DNA from: Pectobacterium brasiliense | Lineage (GTDB): Bacteria; Pseudomonadota; Gammaproteobacteria; Enterobacterales; Enterobacteriaceae | Assembly: GCF_013449685.1 (NCBI RefSeq) | Contig: NZ_JACDSF010000063.1 | Location: 1-64,000 of the forward strand | Length of the DNA stretch: 64,000 nt | Reading direction: 5' to 3' | In this document: positions 24,376 through 33,007 of the stretch, one piece after another | Layout: the number at the start of each line of letters is the position of its first letter | Numbering within the stretch: position 1 is the first letter of the stretch | Program-made: the position numbers and the translations under genes | Notes under the pieces: generated by a model | The model's input: only the letters and a program-made list of their open reading frames with translations | The model's database searches: none | What the model was told of the DNA's origin: nothing

Positions 24376-27159
24376 TTAAGAAGAGGGAATGTCATCCAGC
24401 AAAGCCAGCAGGGCGATGGCCGTTAATCCCCACTGGGCGACGGCGTTGGTCGCCAGATTGGCGGCCGCGGTGCTGCCAGAATGTTTATCAATGGTGGAGT
24501 CAATTAGCGGCTCATTGATCGGATAGAGCACGATAGGAGGTGTTAAGCGCCGCTGTTCGAGAGTTGGATGGGCGATGCCGCCGCTACCAGCGGTAAACTC
24601 TGCCCAAGCGCGTTGCGCCAGCGCGCGATCGTTCAATTGTCGGGCGGCAAAGGCGGTCAGTCGGGCATGTCCCTGAGCCAGATTGAGCTTTTTCACCGTC
24701 TTGCCCACGGCCACACTTAACGCTACGGGGTCGTTATACAGTCGGCAGTAGTCGAGCCACGCGCGCGTAAAGGCGGGGTCGGGCAACGCCTCAACCAGTT
24801 CGCTACAGATTTCCGTCAGACCGAAAACCGCGCTGAGGTGTGAAATTTCTACCTGATCCGCAGGCGCGGGAAGAAAGCGGCCGGTATCGGGGTCAATGGC
24901 CGATCCACCGGTGAAAAAGCCGTGCGGCTGGGCGGCAATGGTTTGCATACTGGTGAGCAGGCGTGCGCGCATTGCCGGATCGCCGTGCCGCTCCCAGGCG
25001 GTTAGCCACGCGGCCGCGACAGCGCCCCAATCGGTGCCGAAACCCAGGCTGATATGATTGGGGTTATCGGGATGTGTCTGCCCGATTTTGCGGCCGGGCA
25101 GCACGGTGCCAAGCGTGCGCAGCGCCTCGACCTGTTCGTCCATCAGTTCACCGATGCGCTCATCGGCGGTGAGATAGTAGAGAAAGCGGCGGTTGGCGAC
25201 GGTAGAAATGCGCAGCTGTTTGGCGCTGTCTCCCCAGTGGCGGACATTGTGCCGCGACCCCAGCGGACTAAAGCGTCCCAGATGGTGTACGTCAACTTCG
25301 CCCGTGTGGCGCGTCATGGCTTCCGCCATGCGAAACGCCTCGGCGCGCCCGCTGTGCAGGAAGTAATACCAGAGCCACAGATCGGTGCTGAGTTCCGAGT
25401 TATCCCATGCGTAGCCACCCACATCGTAGCGCCAGACGTGACGGTCGCTGTCATAGGTGTGCATCACGTCGCCGAAATCCCAAAAGCCGTACCATTTACG
25501 CTGTTCGACTTCCTGCTGATAGACGTCGAAATACGCATCCAGCTGTTTCTCCAGCCTGATGCGGCCGGGCGTAGTGGCAGAGGAAGAAGGGGCGGAAGCG
25601 GGTGCCCACAGTGTTCCAAATGCCTGCGCGCGATGCAGATCCTGTGCGCCCGCCACCAGCAGCGGTGGTTGCTGCATGCGCCGCGCCCGATTCACCAGAT
25701 TTTCCGCGTCTGGCGTTGCGGGCAGCACATCGATAAACAGTTCGCTGGTGCGCGCCACGCCGACCGCCGAACCGAAGCCCGGTTCGTAATCTTCGTAGGT
25801 AATTGCCAGCCCCTCGCGTTGTTTGTCATGGGTATCTTGACCCAGCCCGTCGTGATAAAAGCGCATATCCATCGGTTCTGCCCACGGTGACCACAGCCAG
25901 AGTGTGACGGTCGCCGTGTCAGTGTGGGCATTGTCGATTTCCAGACAGGCCGGGTAGCTCTGCCAGAAATGACGCAGGCCGAACGCCACGCCACCTTTCG
26001 ACGTACCCAGATAACCGACGCCCGCTGCCCGTTCGCCCGTAGCAGAAAGGAGCCAGCCCTGTCCGGCAGCCGTGCGTTTGTGTATCTGGAAGCCGTCAGG
26101 GTGGTGCTGGGTCAGGCGATAGCTGCCAAACGCGGGGATGTAATCCAGCCGTTTCCCGACCTCCGGTGAAAAATCCGCTATCGGCGGCGTGGCTTTCCCC
26201 GCCAGCTGTGCCGCGATAACGGTTGCGCCGGGATCGCGACGTAGTCCACTCAGGCCGCGTACCGCCTCACGAAAGAGCCCGCCCTGATCTGAAACGAAAC
26301 GTACGTGGCGATCGTGCAGTTCTCCCTGTAGCGGAACGTCGAACGCCAGACCCAGCCCTTTCAGGCTGAAGTGGTCGTCGTCGTTGTCATAGATCAACGT
26401 GTGTAGGACACGCAGTGAATCGGTGTTCGCATAGCTATAAAGCCGGATAATAAAGGGGATGCGCGTCACCCCCTGCGGTTGAGCGTGGTGTGTACCGCGT
26501 AGTGCAATCACCGTCCGCTGCGGCCCGTTTTGCTCCACCGTGACCGTCTCGATCACGCCCTGATAGGCATCCTGCGTCAGTGTGCTATCTGTCTCTGTCC
26601 CTCTCTGCATGCGCAGCACCAGCCTGCCGTTGGTTAACGCCAGACGATTATCCCGCCAGATTTCTTCGATCAAATGGGTGCCCGAACGAGGAATCACGCA
26701 GCGAATGTGTCCGGTATCCACCGTCCAGCCGTGGGCATGTTCGCTGACCATCCCGGAACCCGATTGCTCCTCTGCTTGGGCTGTCGGCCGCAGCGTTAGC
26801 CCGTCTTCCGGCGGCGCGTCGCCACCGATGGCATGTGCTGACCATTTAATCGATCCGTCCGGCCAGCGAGCCAGCGGCCAGCTTTGCAGGTCATAAGCTC
26901 GCTGCTGTGCATCATGCAGTTGGAAACCGCTGTCGTTGCGCACCGCCCCCTGCGGCCAGGGGACGCCCCAGGTCACGCCGGTGAACGCGCGGGGCGGCTG
27001 TCCGTCCAGCCAGCGTAGGCCGACCTGCGGCACCACTTCACCAGCGTAGGCAGAGGCAAGCGGCGCGGCGGCGTGTGCAGATCTCCAGAACGGGGCCGAC
27101 AACGCCAGCAGCGTGCTGTCGCGCAGGAAGCGTCGGCGTGAGTAAGCCATCTTGTCCAT
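24376..27159 (-). CDS. Tat-exported PcRGLX/YetA-like protein (putative exo-rhamnogalacturonan lyase family)
   Basis: A 927-residue protein. The N-terminus carries a twin-arginine signal (SRRRFLRDSTLLALSAPFW, cleavage near AHA-AA), so it is exported folded, usually with a cofactor or quick-folding core. The start of the mature part (GVTWGVPWPQGAV, QSWPLARWPDGSIKWSAHAI) matches the pattern of the exo-rhamnogalacturonan lyase family PL26 and Bacillus YetA. A central beta-sandwich and a C-terminal alpha/alpha-barrel (WYGFWDFGDVMHTYDSDR, SDLWLWYYFLHSGRAEAF-like) follow. The start at 27159 lies 4 bases after the receptor stop and has AAGGG upstream. It is probably a periplasmic polysaccharide lyase or hydrolase; activity and substrate are unproven. 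Confidence 0.75.
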   Translation of the reverse strand: MDKMAYSRRRFLRDSTLLALSAPFWRSAHAAAPLASAYAGEVVPQVGLRWLDGQPPRAFTGVTWGVPWPQGAVRNDSGFQLHDAQQRAYDLQSWPLARWPDGSIKWSAHAIGGDAPPEDGLTLRPTAQAEEQSGSGMVSEHAHGWTVDTGHIRCVIPRSGTHLIEEIWRDNRLALTNGRLVLRMQRGTETDSTLTQDAYQGVIETVTVEQNGPQRTVIALRGTHHAQPQGVTRIPFIIRLYSYANTDSLRVLHTLIYDNDDDHFSLKGLGLAFDVPLQGELHDRHVRFVSDQGGLFREAVRGLSGLRRDPGATVIAAQLAGKATPPIADFSPEVGKRLDYIPAFGSYRLTQHHPDGFQIHKRTAAGQGWLLSATGERAAGVGYLGTSKGGVAFGLRHFWQSYPACLEIDNAHTDTATVTLWLWSPWAEPMDMRFYHDGLGQDTHDKQREGLAITYEDYEPGFGSAVGVARTSELFIDVLPATPDAENLVNRARRMQQPPLLVAGAQDLHRAQAFGTLWAPASAPSSSATTPGRIRLEKQLDAYFDVYQQEVEQRKWYGFWDFGDVMHTYDSDRHVWRYDVGGYAWDNSELSTDLWLWYYFLHSGRAEAFRMAEAMTRHTGEVDVHHLGRFSPLGSRHNVRHWGDSAKQLRISTVANRRFLYYLTADERIGELMDEQVEALRTLGTVLPGRKIGQTHPDNPNHISLGFGTDWGAVAAAWLTAWERHGDPAMRARLLTSMQTIAAQPHGFFTGGSAIDPDTGRFLPAPADQVEISHLSAVFGLTEICSELVEALPDPAFTRAWLDYCRLYNDPVALSVAVGKTVKKLNLAQGHARLTAFAARQLNDRALAQRAWAEFTAGSGGIAHPTLEQRRLTPPIVLYPINEPLIDSTIDKHSGSTAAANLATNAVAQWGLTAIALLALLDDIPSS

Positions 27160-27163
27160 GACG

Positions 27164-29428
27164 TTAGCCCTTGAAATCGTAGCCGACGGAGATCCCGACC
27201 ATGCGCGGTTCACCAATCACGCCCGTTGTGGCGCTGGAGCCTCTGACGGAGCGGTAGTAGTTTTTATCCAGCGCGTTTTTCACCCACAGCGACACGTTCC
27301 AGCGGTTGTCACCTTGCTTGCCGCTCAGCCCGCTAGACAGGTTCAGGACGCCATACGCTGGAATGCGGTTGTATTCGGAATCGTCGAGCGTACCGTAGGC
27401 CCAGCTCCGCCATGACCATTGACCGGAAACTGAGGCTTGCAGATTATTTGGCGTATCCCATTGGTAACGCACACGCGTGTTGTAGCTCAGCGTCGGGGAC
27501 TTGAAGACGCGCTTCCCAGACATATCGCACGAGACGGCGGAGATTTCTGCCGGGCAGCGGGCGTTAGAGAAGTTCAGGTAGCGGGCATCCAGAACGGTAC
27601 CGGCCAGGCTGATGCTCAGCCCGTCAATCGGGCGTACCGTCAGTTGCGTTTCGCCGCCGCGCGAGCGGAATTTCCCGGCGTTAATCAGATAGCTGGTATC
27701 CGTTTCCTCGTCATAGGCATTGTTCTGGAAATCTTCGACGACGCTCCAGAACAGCGCGGTATTCCATTCCACTTTGCGCTGTAGCCAGTGAGTTTTAACC
27801 CCCAGCTCCGCGGAACGGGTTTTCTCTGGATCGACGTACAGCGAATCGATCCCCAACTGTCGTGCCGCTCCAGATGATACGTTCAGGCCACCGGATTTTT
27901 CCCCGTAGCCCAGCGTGACGTAAGGCGTGACATTCGGTGCCGCGAACCAGTTCAGGCTGATGGAGCCAGAAGGCAGATGGTTGGTTTGCGAGAGCGGGCC
28001 GGAGTCAAAGGTGGCGCGATTTTTACGCTGGAATGTTCCCTCTTTCTTTTCATAGGTTTGACGCAGACCGACAATGACATCGAGTTTATCGGCGGCATGC
28101 CAGGTCCTGCGGCCATAGACGGAATAGACGGTGTCATCCAGCGTGCCAAAGCGCTGAACGTTAATGCCCTGATAGCCATTTCCGACCCACGTCCGCACGC
28201 GGTTGTCGTTGTAGTAGCGACTGTTTGCCTCGGTATCGAGGTTTTCTCCCCAGTAATCGACGCCCACTGAATAATCGAAGGTATTGCCTTTGGGCGAGTC
28301 GAGCCAAAAACTTTGCGACCAGACGCGATCGCGTACGTCAGCGCCGCTGTCGCGATAGAGCGGGATATTCCAGTTATCCGCCGTGCTGGGCAGCACGCGG
28401 AAATAGCGCAGTGATGACAGAGAGTTGAGGCTATAGCCGCTCTTCAGCTTCCAGTTGGCCTCTACCGAGCCACCGCCTTGCGCAACACGAATAATATTCT
28501 CGTCATCCATCGCGACCTGACGACCGCCGACGACCTTGAGGCCAGTTTGTTGCGCGCGGGCGCGGAAATCGTCAGTTGCACTGACCAGTACCGAGACCGG
28601 ACGCTGGGTGGAATCGCTGTAGTCACCGGTGATTCTGAGGCTAAAGCTGTCATTCGGCTGATACAGCAACTGACCGCGCACGCCGTTATTGGTGCTGCCT
28701 CCCAGCTTATGGCCGTTTTCGATATTCGTGACGTTTCCGCCACGCTCCGTGCGTGACAGGTTGATACGTCCCGCCCAGTGGTCGCTGAGTGGCCCGGATG
28801 CCATCAGTTTGGATTGCAGATAGCCGCGCTGCCCGAACGATTGTTCCAGTGAATATTCAGGCGTGAAGGTCGGTTTGCGGGTGCGAATATCAATTGCGCC
28901 GCCAGTGGTATTGAAGCCGTAGGCCGTGCCCTGCGGGCCTTTCAATACGCGGGTGCTGTCGATATCCAGCAAGTCATTAGAGATGACGCCGGGGCGTGAC
29001 AAGTAAACACCATCGACAAACAGTCCCACGCTGCCCGGCATACCGATGTTGGTGCCGCTCTCGCCGCCGTCGCCAATCCCACGAATAGTCACGGTAGTAT
29101 CCATTACATCGACGGTATCGACATCCAGCCCTGTTACCAGTTGCGACAGTTCTTCAAAGCGGTAGATCCGCTCTTCTTCGAGCGTTTTGCCATCGATCAC
29201 CGATGCCAGCGTGGTCGGTGGTTGAACAGGTGTACGCTGAGCATTCACTTTCACACGCTTTAGTTGAACGGGGGCGGCGGTTGCTGCCTCGGTGCTGGGT
29301 GTGATCTGTTGTGATGGGTGATCCGTTGTGATTTGCGGATCGGCTGCTCGCGCTATCGCGGGCAGCGTTAAGACGCAGCTCATTAAAATTCCCGATGTTA
29401 TTTTTCGCTGGTGTTTTTTTAAATACAT
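27164..29428 (-). CDS. TonB-dependent outer-membrane receptor
   Basis: A 754-residue receptor: signal peptide (1-28, ending ARA-AD), a Thr/Pro-rich lead, a plug domain starting near LKRVKVNAQRT (a TonB-box-like region) and including TVTIRGIGDGG, GLFVDGVYLSRPG and LKGPQGTAYGFNTTGGAIDI, and a 22-strand barrel ending in the aromatic-type C-terminal strand ISVGYDFKG. It is followed 4 bases later by the Tat-exported enzyme and preceded by the binding-protein gene, so receptor, enzyme and binding protein share a transcription unit. It is not obviously a siderophore receptor by neighbourhood: there is no siderophore biosynthesis and no evident Fur box. Ligand unknown. Confidence 0.92.
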   Translation of the reverse strand: MYLKKHQRKITSGILMSCVLTLPAIARAADPQITTDHPSQQITPSTEAATAAPVQLKRVKVNAQRTPVQPPTTLASVIDGKTLEEERIYRFEELSQLVTGLDVDTVDVMDTTVTIRGIGDGGESGTNIGMPGSVGLFVDGVYLSRPGVISNDLLDIDSTRVLKGPQGTAYGFNTTGGAIDIRTRKPTFTPEYSLEQSFGQRGYLQSKLMASGPLSDHWAGRINLSRTERGGNVTNIENGHKLGGSTNNGVRGQLLYQPNDSFSLRITGDYSDSTQRPVSVLVSATDDFRARAQQTGLKVVGGRQVAMDDENIIRVAQGGGSVEANWKLKSGYSLNSLSSLRYFRVLPSTADNWNIPLYRDSGADVRDRVWSQSFWLDSPKGNTFDYSVGVDYWGENLDTEANSRYYNDNRVRTWVGNGYQGINVQRFGTLDDTVYSVYGRRTWHAADKLDVIVGLRQTYEKKEGTFQRKNRATFDSGPLSQTNHLPSGSISLNWFAAPNVTPYVTLGYGEKSGGLNVSSGAARQLGIDSLYVDPEKTRSAELGVKTHWLQRKVEWNTALFWSVVEDFQNNAYDEETDTSYLINAGKFRSRGGETQLTVRPIDGLSISLAGTVLDARYLNFSNARCPAEISAVSCDMSGKRVFKSPTLSYNTRVRYQWDTPNNLQASVSGQWSWRSWAYGTLDDSEYNRIPAYGVLNLSSGLSGKQGDNRWNVSLWVKNALDKNYYRSVRGSSATTGVIGEPRMVGISVGYDFKG

Positions 29429-29460
29429 AGCTTCGTCCGAATATCGTCAATAGGCTGCCG

Positions 29461-29483
29461 ATTGCCGTGAATGTCACGGCAAT
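29461..29483 (-). other. Perfect hairpin between the binding-protein and receptor genes
   Basis: ATTGCCGTGA (29461-29470) and TCACGGCAAT (29474-29483) form a perfect 10-bp stem with a 3-base loop in the 85-base gap. No T-run follows on the minus strand. It could stabilise the upstream binding-protein mRNA or attenuate the receptor, giving more binding protein than receptor. Confidence 0.6.
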
Positions 29484-29513
29484 ACGTGGGTTATAATTTT
29501 TTGGGGGAATAAA

Positions 29514-30521
29514 TTACTGAGTTGCTTTTAGATAAGAATCATCCAGCCATTTATCGACATCAAAAGGCTGCCGAATAAGGCGTGATTCATAGGCCAATGT
29601 GACGGCGCGTTTTAATTTTTCAACAAAGGCCGGATCCAATTCGGGTGAAAGACGCTCGGTTAATGGCGGCAATGTATCCCATTCGACGCGTAATATATTT
29701 TCCGGATAACCTGACTGGGTGGCCAAGAGCTGAATAAATTCATCTTTATTTTTAGCATCGCTGGCCCAGTTTGCTGCTTCGCGCTGAACTTTAACTAAGC
29801 GCCGCAGAATATCTTCGTTGCCTTTGGCAAATTTCTCATCTACCAGCAGGAAGCCGCTGAGCTGGCCTGCGCCGTCGAGGTCACGGCTCGACAGCGGAAT
29901 GTCCGCCAGCCCTTTATCCCGCAGCGAAAGCGTATTGCTGCCGCCCCAGGTAGCGTCAATCTGCCCAGCGGCTAACGCCGCGCTGGCTGCTGCGAAATCG
30001 AGATTGATCAGCTTCACATCAGAAGGCTTCAGGCCCTGTGAATCGAGCGCGCTAACGAAGGACAGCTCGCCCGCTGTTCCGCGAAAGATACCAATACGTT
30101 TGCCTTTCAAGTCGGGGATTTTCTCAATACCGGAGCCTTTCGCTACCGCCAGATAATGGTTGATGCCGCGTGATGCTACGGCGATCACGCGCGTATCCAG
30201 CCCGCGCGCACGGCCGATAATGCTGGCTAAATCCCCCAGATAGGCCACGTCAACCTGATGGTTGCCGAACGCTTCATTGATAACGGGGCCTGCGCCTTTA
30301 ATAAACGTCCAGCGGACGCTGATCCCGTCTTTGCCAAACTCGCGCTCCAGCAGCTTCTGGCTGTGGATGACGTCAAGCAGGCCGCCGCCGCTGGGTTTTG
30401 TGCCTGCGCCGATGTCTGGCGCGGCAATACGAATTTCAGTAATCGCCGATGCAATGCCTGACCAAGCTATTCCCATTGCCAATAAGCTGGTCACTAACCA
30501 TTTTCGTCCTGATGTTTTCAT
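29514..30521 (-). CDS. NitT/TauT-type ABC substrate-binding protein (sulfonate-like)
   Basis: A 335-residue periplasmic binding protein with signal peptide (MKTSGRKWLVTSLLAMGIAW, cleavage near ASA-IT). The body resembles the SsuA/TauA/NMT1 family: RIAAPDIGAG, LEREFGKDGISVRWTFIKGAGPVINEAF, VDVAYLGDLASIIGRA, LKGKRIGIFRGTAGELSFVSAL, AALAAGQIDATWGG. These proteins bind small sulfonates, nitrate, aromatic acids or thiamine precursors. The start at 30521 is chosen because the signal peptide begins there and GGCGGG precedes it. It is divergent from tonB, and its cognate permease and ATPase are in the plus-strand unit, which ties both units into one system. Confidence 0.87.
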   Translation of the reverse strand: MKTSGRKWLVTSLLAMGIAWSGIASAITEIRIAAPDIGAGTKPSGGGLLDVIHSQKLLEREFGKDGISVRWTFIKGAGPVINEAFGNHQVDVAYLGDLASIIGRARGLDTRVIAVASRGINHYLAVAKGSGIEKIPDLKGKRIGIFRGTAGELSFVSALDSQGLKPSDVKLINLDFAAASAALAAGQIDATWGGSNTLSLRDKGLADIPLSSRDLDGAGQLSGFLLVDEKFAKGNEDILRRLVKVQREAANWASDAKNKDEFIQLLATQSGYPENILRVEWDTLPPLTERLSPELDPAFVEKLKRAVTLAYESRLIRQPFDVDKWLDDSYLKATQ

Positions 30522-30977
30522 TTTTCGCCCGCCAGTGATGAAGTGTTTGAATGTGAGTGTGCGAATATCTCTGTTGTTATTGCGCCGGTTTAGCGCGGCG
30601 TCATCTTGTTGCAGAAACACATTTAAAGGCTTGGCAATAAACTGACTAATACAAAAAAAGCATTATTATTTTTAGTAAATAGCTAAATCAGCATTCATCG
30701 CTTATTTCATCGTTATGCAGCGAACGAAAAAAAACTATTCCAACTATGCATTAGCCTGTTTGGGTTTATTGCCTTTAGTTTGTCGGTAGGTAGGGGCGTC
30801 ATTATCTTTCCGATGAAATAAATAATTAAATGAATATCGATATGCAGATACATACGTTGACTTTATTAAGCACTCGAGAAGAATCGATTATTCCAACGCT
30901 ATTTCAGGTCATCTATCCATGACGCCTGCAATGTGAAGTATGACGGGTATAAATAAACACGGTCAGGAGCACATACC
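30522..30977. promoter_or_regulatory. Divergent control region of the TonB/ABC uptake locus
   Basis: This 456-base AT-rich gap separates the minus-strand unit (binding protein, receptor, enzyme) from the plus-strand unit (tonB onward). The 9-mer TATTCCAAC occurs twice in direct orientation, at 30736-30744 and 30889-30897. A TATAAA (30948-30953) precedes tonB, and a TTGACT lies at 30857. These are candidate regulator and promoter sites only; no gene is visible. Confidence 0.4.
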
Positions 30978-31856
30978 ATGACGGAATTACTCTATGCGGG
31001 AGCGGCGTCAGGATCCCGGTCTTATTCACCGGAGCCGACTCCGCACGCCAGCCGGGTGAGCGGCGTCGTGCAGCCGCGCTTGCCGGCGTTGAATACGACG
31101 GTTTCGTCCCGACCGGAACGCTGGCTGGCGGTGGTCGCGACGTTGCTATTGCACGCGGCGGTACTGGCGTTATTCAACAGCGCATCGACACCGCCCGTTA
31201 CGGTACCTGCCCGGCCACAGCCTGTCAGCGTCGAGCTGGTTGCTGCGGTTGCCGAACCAGTGCCACAGCCCCAACCTGTCGAACCTGAACCTATTGAACC
31301 TGACGTCGTAACGCCACCGCCGGAACTCGCTCCGCCGCCCGTGGACAAGCCGGTGGATGACAACGCGCTGTTGCCGCCAGTGCCCGAGAAAAAAGAACCT
31401 GAGAGAAAAGCGCCCGAGAAAAAGCCGGAACCTGCGCCGAAAAAGGTCGCGGTGAAAAAGAATCCGCCCGCACCGACGCCGAAATCTCAGGCGGAAGTCG
31501 CATCGGCAGCAGCCCCGATAACGCCTGCTCCGGTGGCGCAACAGGCGGTCGCACAGCCCGTTGACGCGCCGTTGACGCCGCCGCTCGCGAATGCTGATTA
31601 CCTGCACAATCCCGCACCGTCTTATCCCGACGTGGCGATTAGCCGTGGTTATGAAGGCACCGTGCTGTTGAACGTACAGGTGCGTGCCGACGGCAAGGTG
31701 CAAACCATTCGTATCCATCAATCAAGCGGCTATCCCTCGCTGGATGACGCCGCCAGAGATACGGTGCGGCGCTGGTCTTTCGTTCCGGCGCGCCGTGGCA
31801 GTCAACCGGTTAGCGGCTGGGTGGTTGTTCCCGTCGATTTTTCGCTAAATTCATGA
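30978..31856 (+). CDS. TonB-family energy transducer
   Basis: A 292-residue TonB-like protein: cytoplasmic lead (1-47), one membrane anchor (about 48-65, LAVVATLLLHAAVLALF, with the conserved His that couples to ExbBD), a long Pro/Glu/Lys-rich periplasmic spacer (about 75-195), and a C-terminal TonB domain (YPDVAISRGYEGTVLLNVQV, SSGYPSLDDAARDTVRRWSF, VVVPVDFSL). The longer-than-usual cytoplasmic lead is notable. It is followed 10 bases later by exbB-like and exbD-like genes, forming a private energising complex for the receptor encoded at 27.2-29.4 kb. The general housekeeping tonB would be elsewhere. Confidence 0.92.
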   Translation: MTELLYAGAASGSRSYSPEPTPHASRVSGVVQPRLPALNTTVSSRPERWLAVVATLLLHAAVLALFNSASTPPVTVPARPQPVSVELVAAVAEPVPQPQPVEPEPIEPDVVTPPPELAPPPVDKPVDDNALLPPVPEKKEPERKAPEKKPEPAPKKVAVKKNPPAPTPKSQAEVASAAAPITPAPVAQQAVAQPVDAPLTPPLANADYLHNPAPSYPDVAISRGYEGTVLLNVQVRADGKVQTIRIHQSSGYPSLDDAARDTVRRWSFVPARRGSQPVSGWVVVPVDFSLNS

Positions 31857-31866
31857 GGTATTGGTT

Positions 31867-32583
31867 ATGACGCTCGGACACATTGAACTCTTTTCTGCGG
31901 AAGGCGCAGTGATTCTGTTGCTGCTGTTATTTTCTCTCGTCACCTGGGGACTGGGGCTACTGAAATTCGTCCAATATGGGCGGGCGCAGCGGCGCGATCG
32001 ACGCTTTCGTGCTGCCTTCTGGCAGCAGGATGACGTCAGCCAGACGCCAGAAACCAGCGCAAAACAGCCCGGTTCACTCGCCAATCTGGCGCTGGCCGCG
32101 GTCAAAGCGCCGGAGCGGATCAGCGGGCAGCTTGCTCTGAATATTCATCTGCCCGATCGGGTTGAGCGTGCGCTGCAACAGCAGATTCAGCGTGAACGCC
32201 GTTCGCTGGAAAGTGGGCTGGCGGTTCTGGCCAGTATCGGCAGCACGTCACCGTTTATCGGCCTGTTTGGTACCGTTTGGGGCATTATGGCGGCGTTGCA
32301 GGAGATTGGGCTTTCTGGTTCTGCCAGCCTCGACACCGTTGCGGGGCCGATTGGCAACGCGCTGATTGCGACCGGAATCGGGATTGCCGTCGCGGTTCCT
32401 GCGGTACTGATCTACAACTACTTTTTACGTCGCCTCAAGCTGGCTGTCGCAGACATGGATGACTTCGCCCATGATGTTTACAGCGTGATGCAGGCGCATG
32501 ATTTTCATGTCAGCACGTTTCATACCAGCGCTGAACCATCGGCCGCTGCTTTCTCCGTGAAGAACCTGAGAGAGGTGGTCTGA
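31867..32583 (+). CDS. ExbB/TolQ-family proton channel
   Basis: A 238-residue inner-membrane protein with three membrane segments: residues about 14-36 (VILLLLLFSLVTWGLGLLKF), about 115-140 (LASIGSTSPFIGLFGTVWGI, the family hallmark) and about 160-182. It forms the proton channel that, with ExbD, powers TonB. The ATG at 31867 is preceded by GAGGT overlapping the tonB stop; an in-frame TTG at 31861 is less likely. The exbD-like gene starts 1 base after its stop. Confidence 0.92.
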   Translation: MTLGHIELFSAEGAVILLLLLFSLVTWGLGLLKFVQYGRAQRRDRRFRAAFWQQDDVSQTPETSAKQPGSLANLALAAVKAPERISGQLALNIHLPDRVERALQQQIQRERRSLESGLAVLASIGSTSPFIGLFGTVWGIMAALQEIGLSGSASLDTVAGPIGNALIATGIGIAVAVPAVLIYNYFLRRLKLAVADMDDFAHDVYSVMQAHDFHVSTFHTSAEPSAAAFSVKNLREVV

Positions 32584-32584
32584 T

Positions 32585-32986
32585 ATGGCGTTTACCTCGC
32601 GTAATGATGAAGACGTCATGAGTGAAATGAATATCACGCCGCTCGTGGACGTCATGCTGGTGCTGTTGGTGGTGTTTATTGTTACCGCGCCGATGTTGAC
32701 GAATGCCATTCCGATTCAGCTGCCGAAAACGTCGGCGGTGGCACCGGCCGATCGCGCCGATCCGGTGGTGATTAGCATTGATGGCGAGCAGCGCGTCTTC
32801 ATCAATAAAGAAAGTCTGGCACGCGAACAGCTGGTGCCGCGTCTGCAACAGGCTAAAGCGGGTAATGCGGACTTGGTGGTGCAGGTGCAGGCGGACAAAG
32901 AGGCGAATTACGGTGCTGTCGCCGCGCTGCTGGCCGATGTCGAGCAGGCGGGGATTACACGTCTATCCCTGCTAACGCAGAAATAA
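32585..32986 (+). CDS. ExbD/TolR-family protein
   Basis: A 133-residue protein with a short cytoplasmic N-terminus, one membrane segment (about 17-40) containing the essential Asp in NITPLVDVMLVLLVVFIVTA, and a periplasmic domain (VVISIDGEQRVFINKESLA, VVQVQADKEANYGAVAALL). It completes the proton-driven ExbB-ExbD-TonB complex. It begins 1 base after the exbB stop and ends 21 bases before the permease gene, so the energising genes and the ABC genes are one operon. Confidence 0.93.
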   Translation: MAFTSRNDEDVMSEMNITPLVDVMLVLLVVFIVTAPMLTNAIPIQLPKTSAVAPADRADPVVISIDGEQRVFINKESLAREQLVPRLQQAKAGNADLVVQVQADKEANYGAVAALLADVEQAGITRLSLLTQK

Positions 32987-33007
32987 CGTAGCCGGATACC
33001 GACGATC

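Noticed and set aside
25054-25890. 278-residue open frame antisense to the Tat-exported enzyme
   Set aside because: The minus-strand protein has continuous family similarity through this interval.
27164-29428. Reading the TonB-dependent receptor as a siderophore receptor
   Set aside because: No siderophore genes, Fur box or FecCD-type importer are linked; the linked importer is of NitT/TauT type and the linked enzymes are lyase-like.
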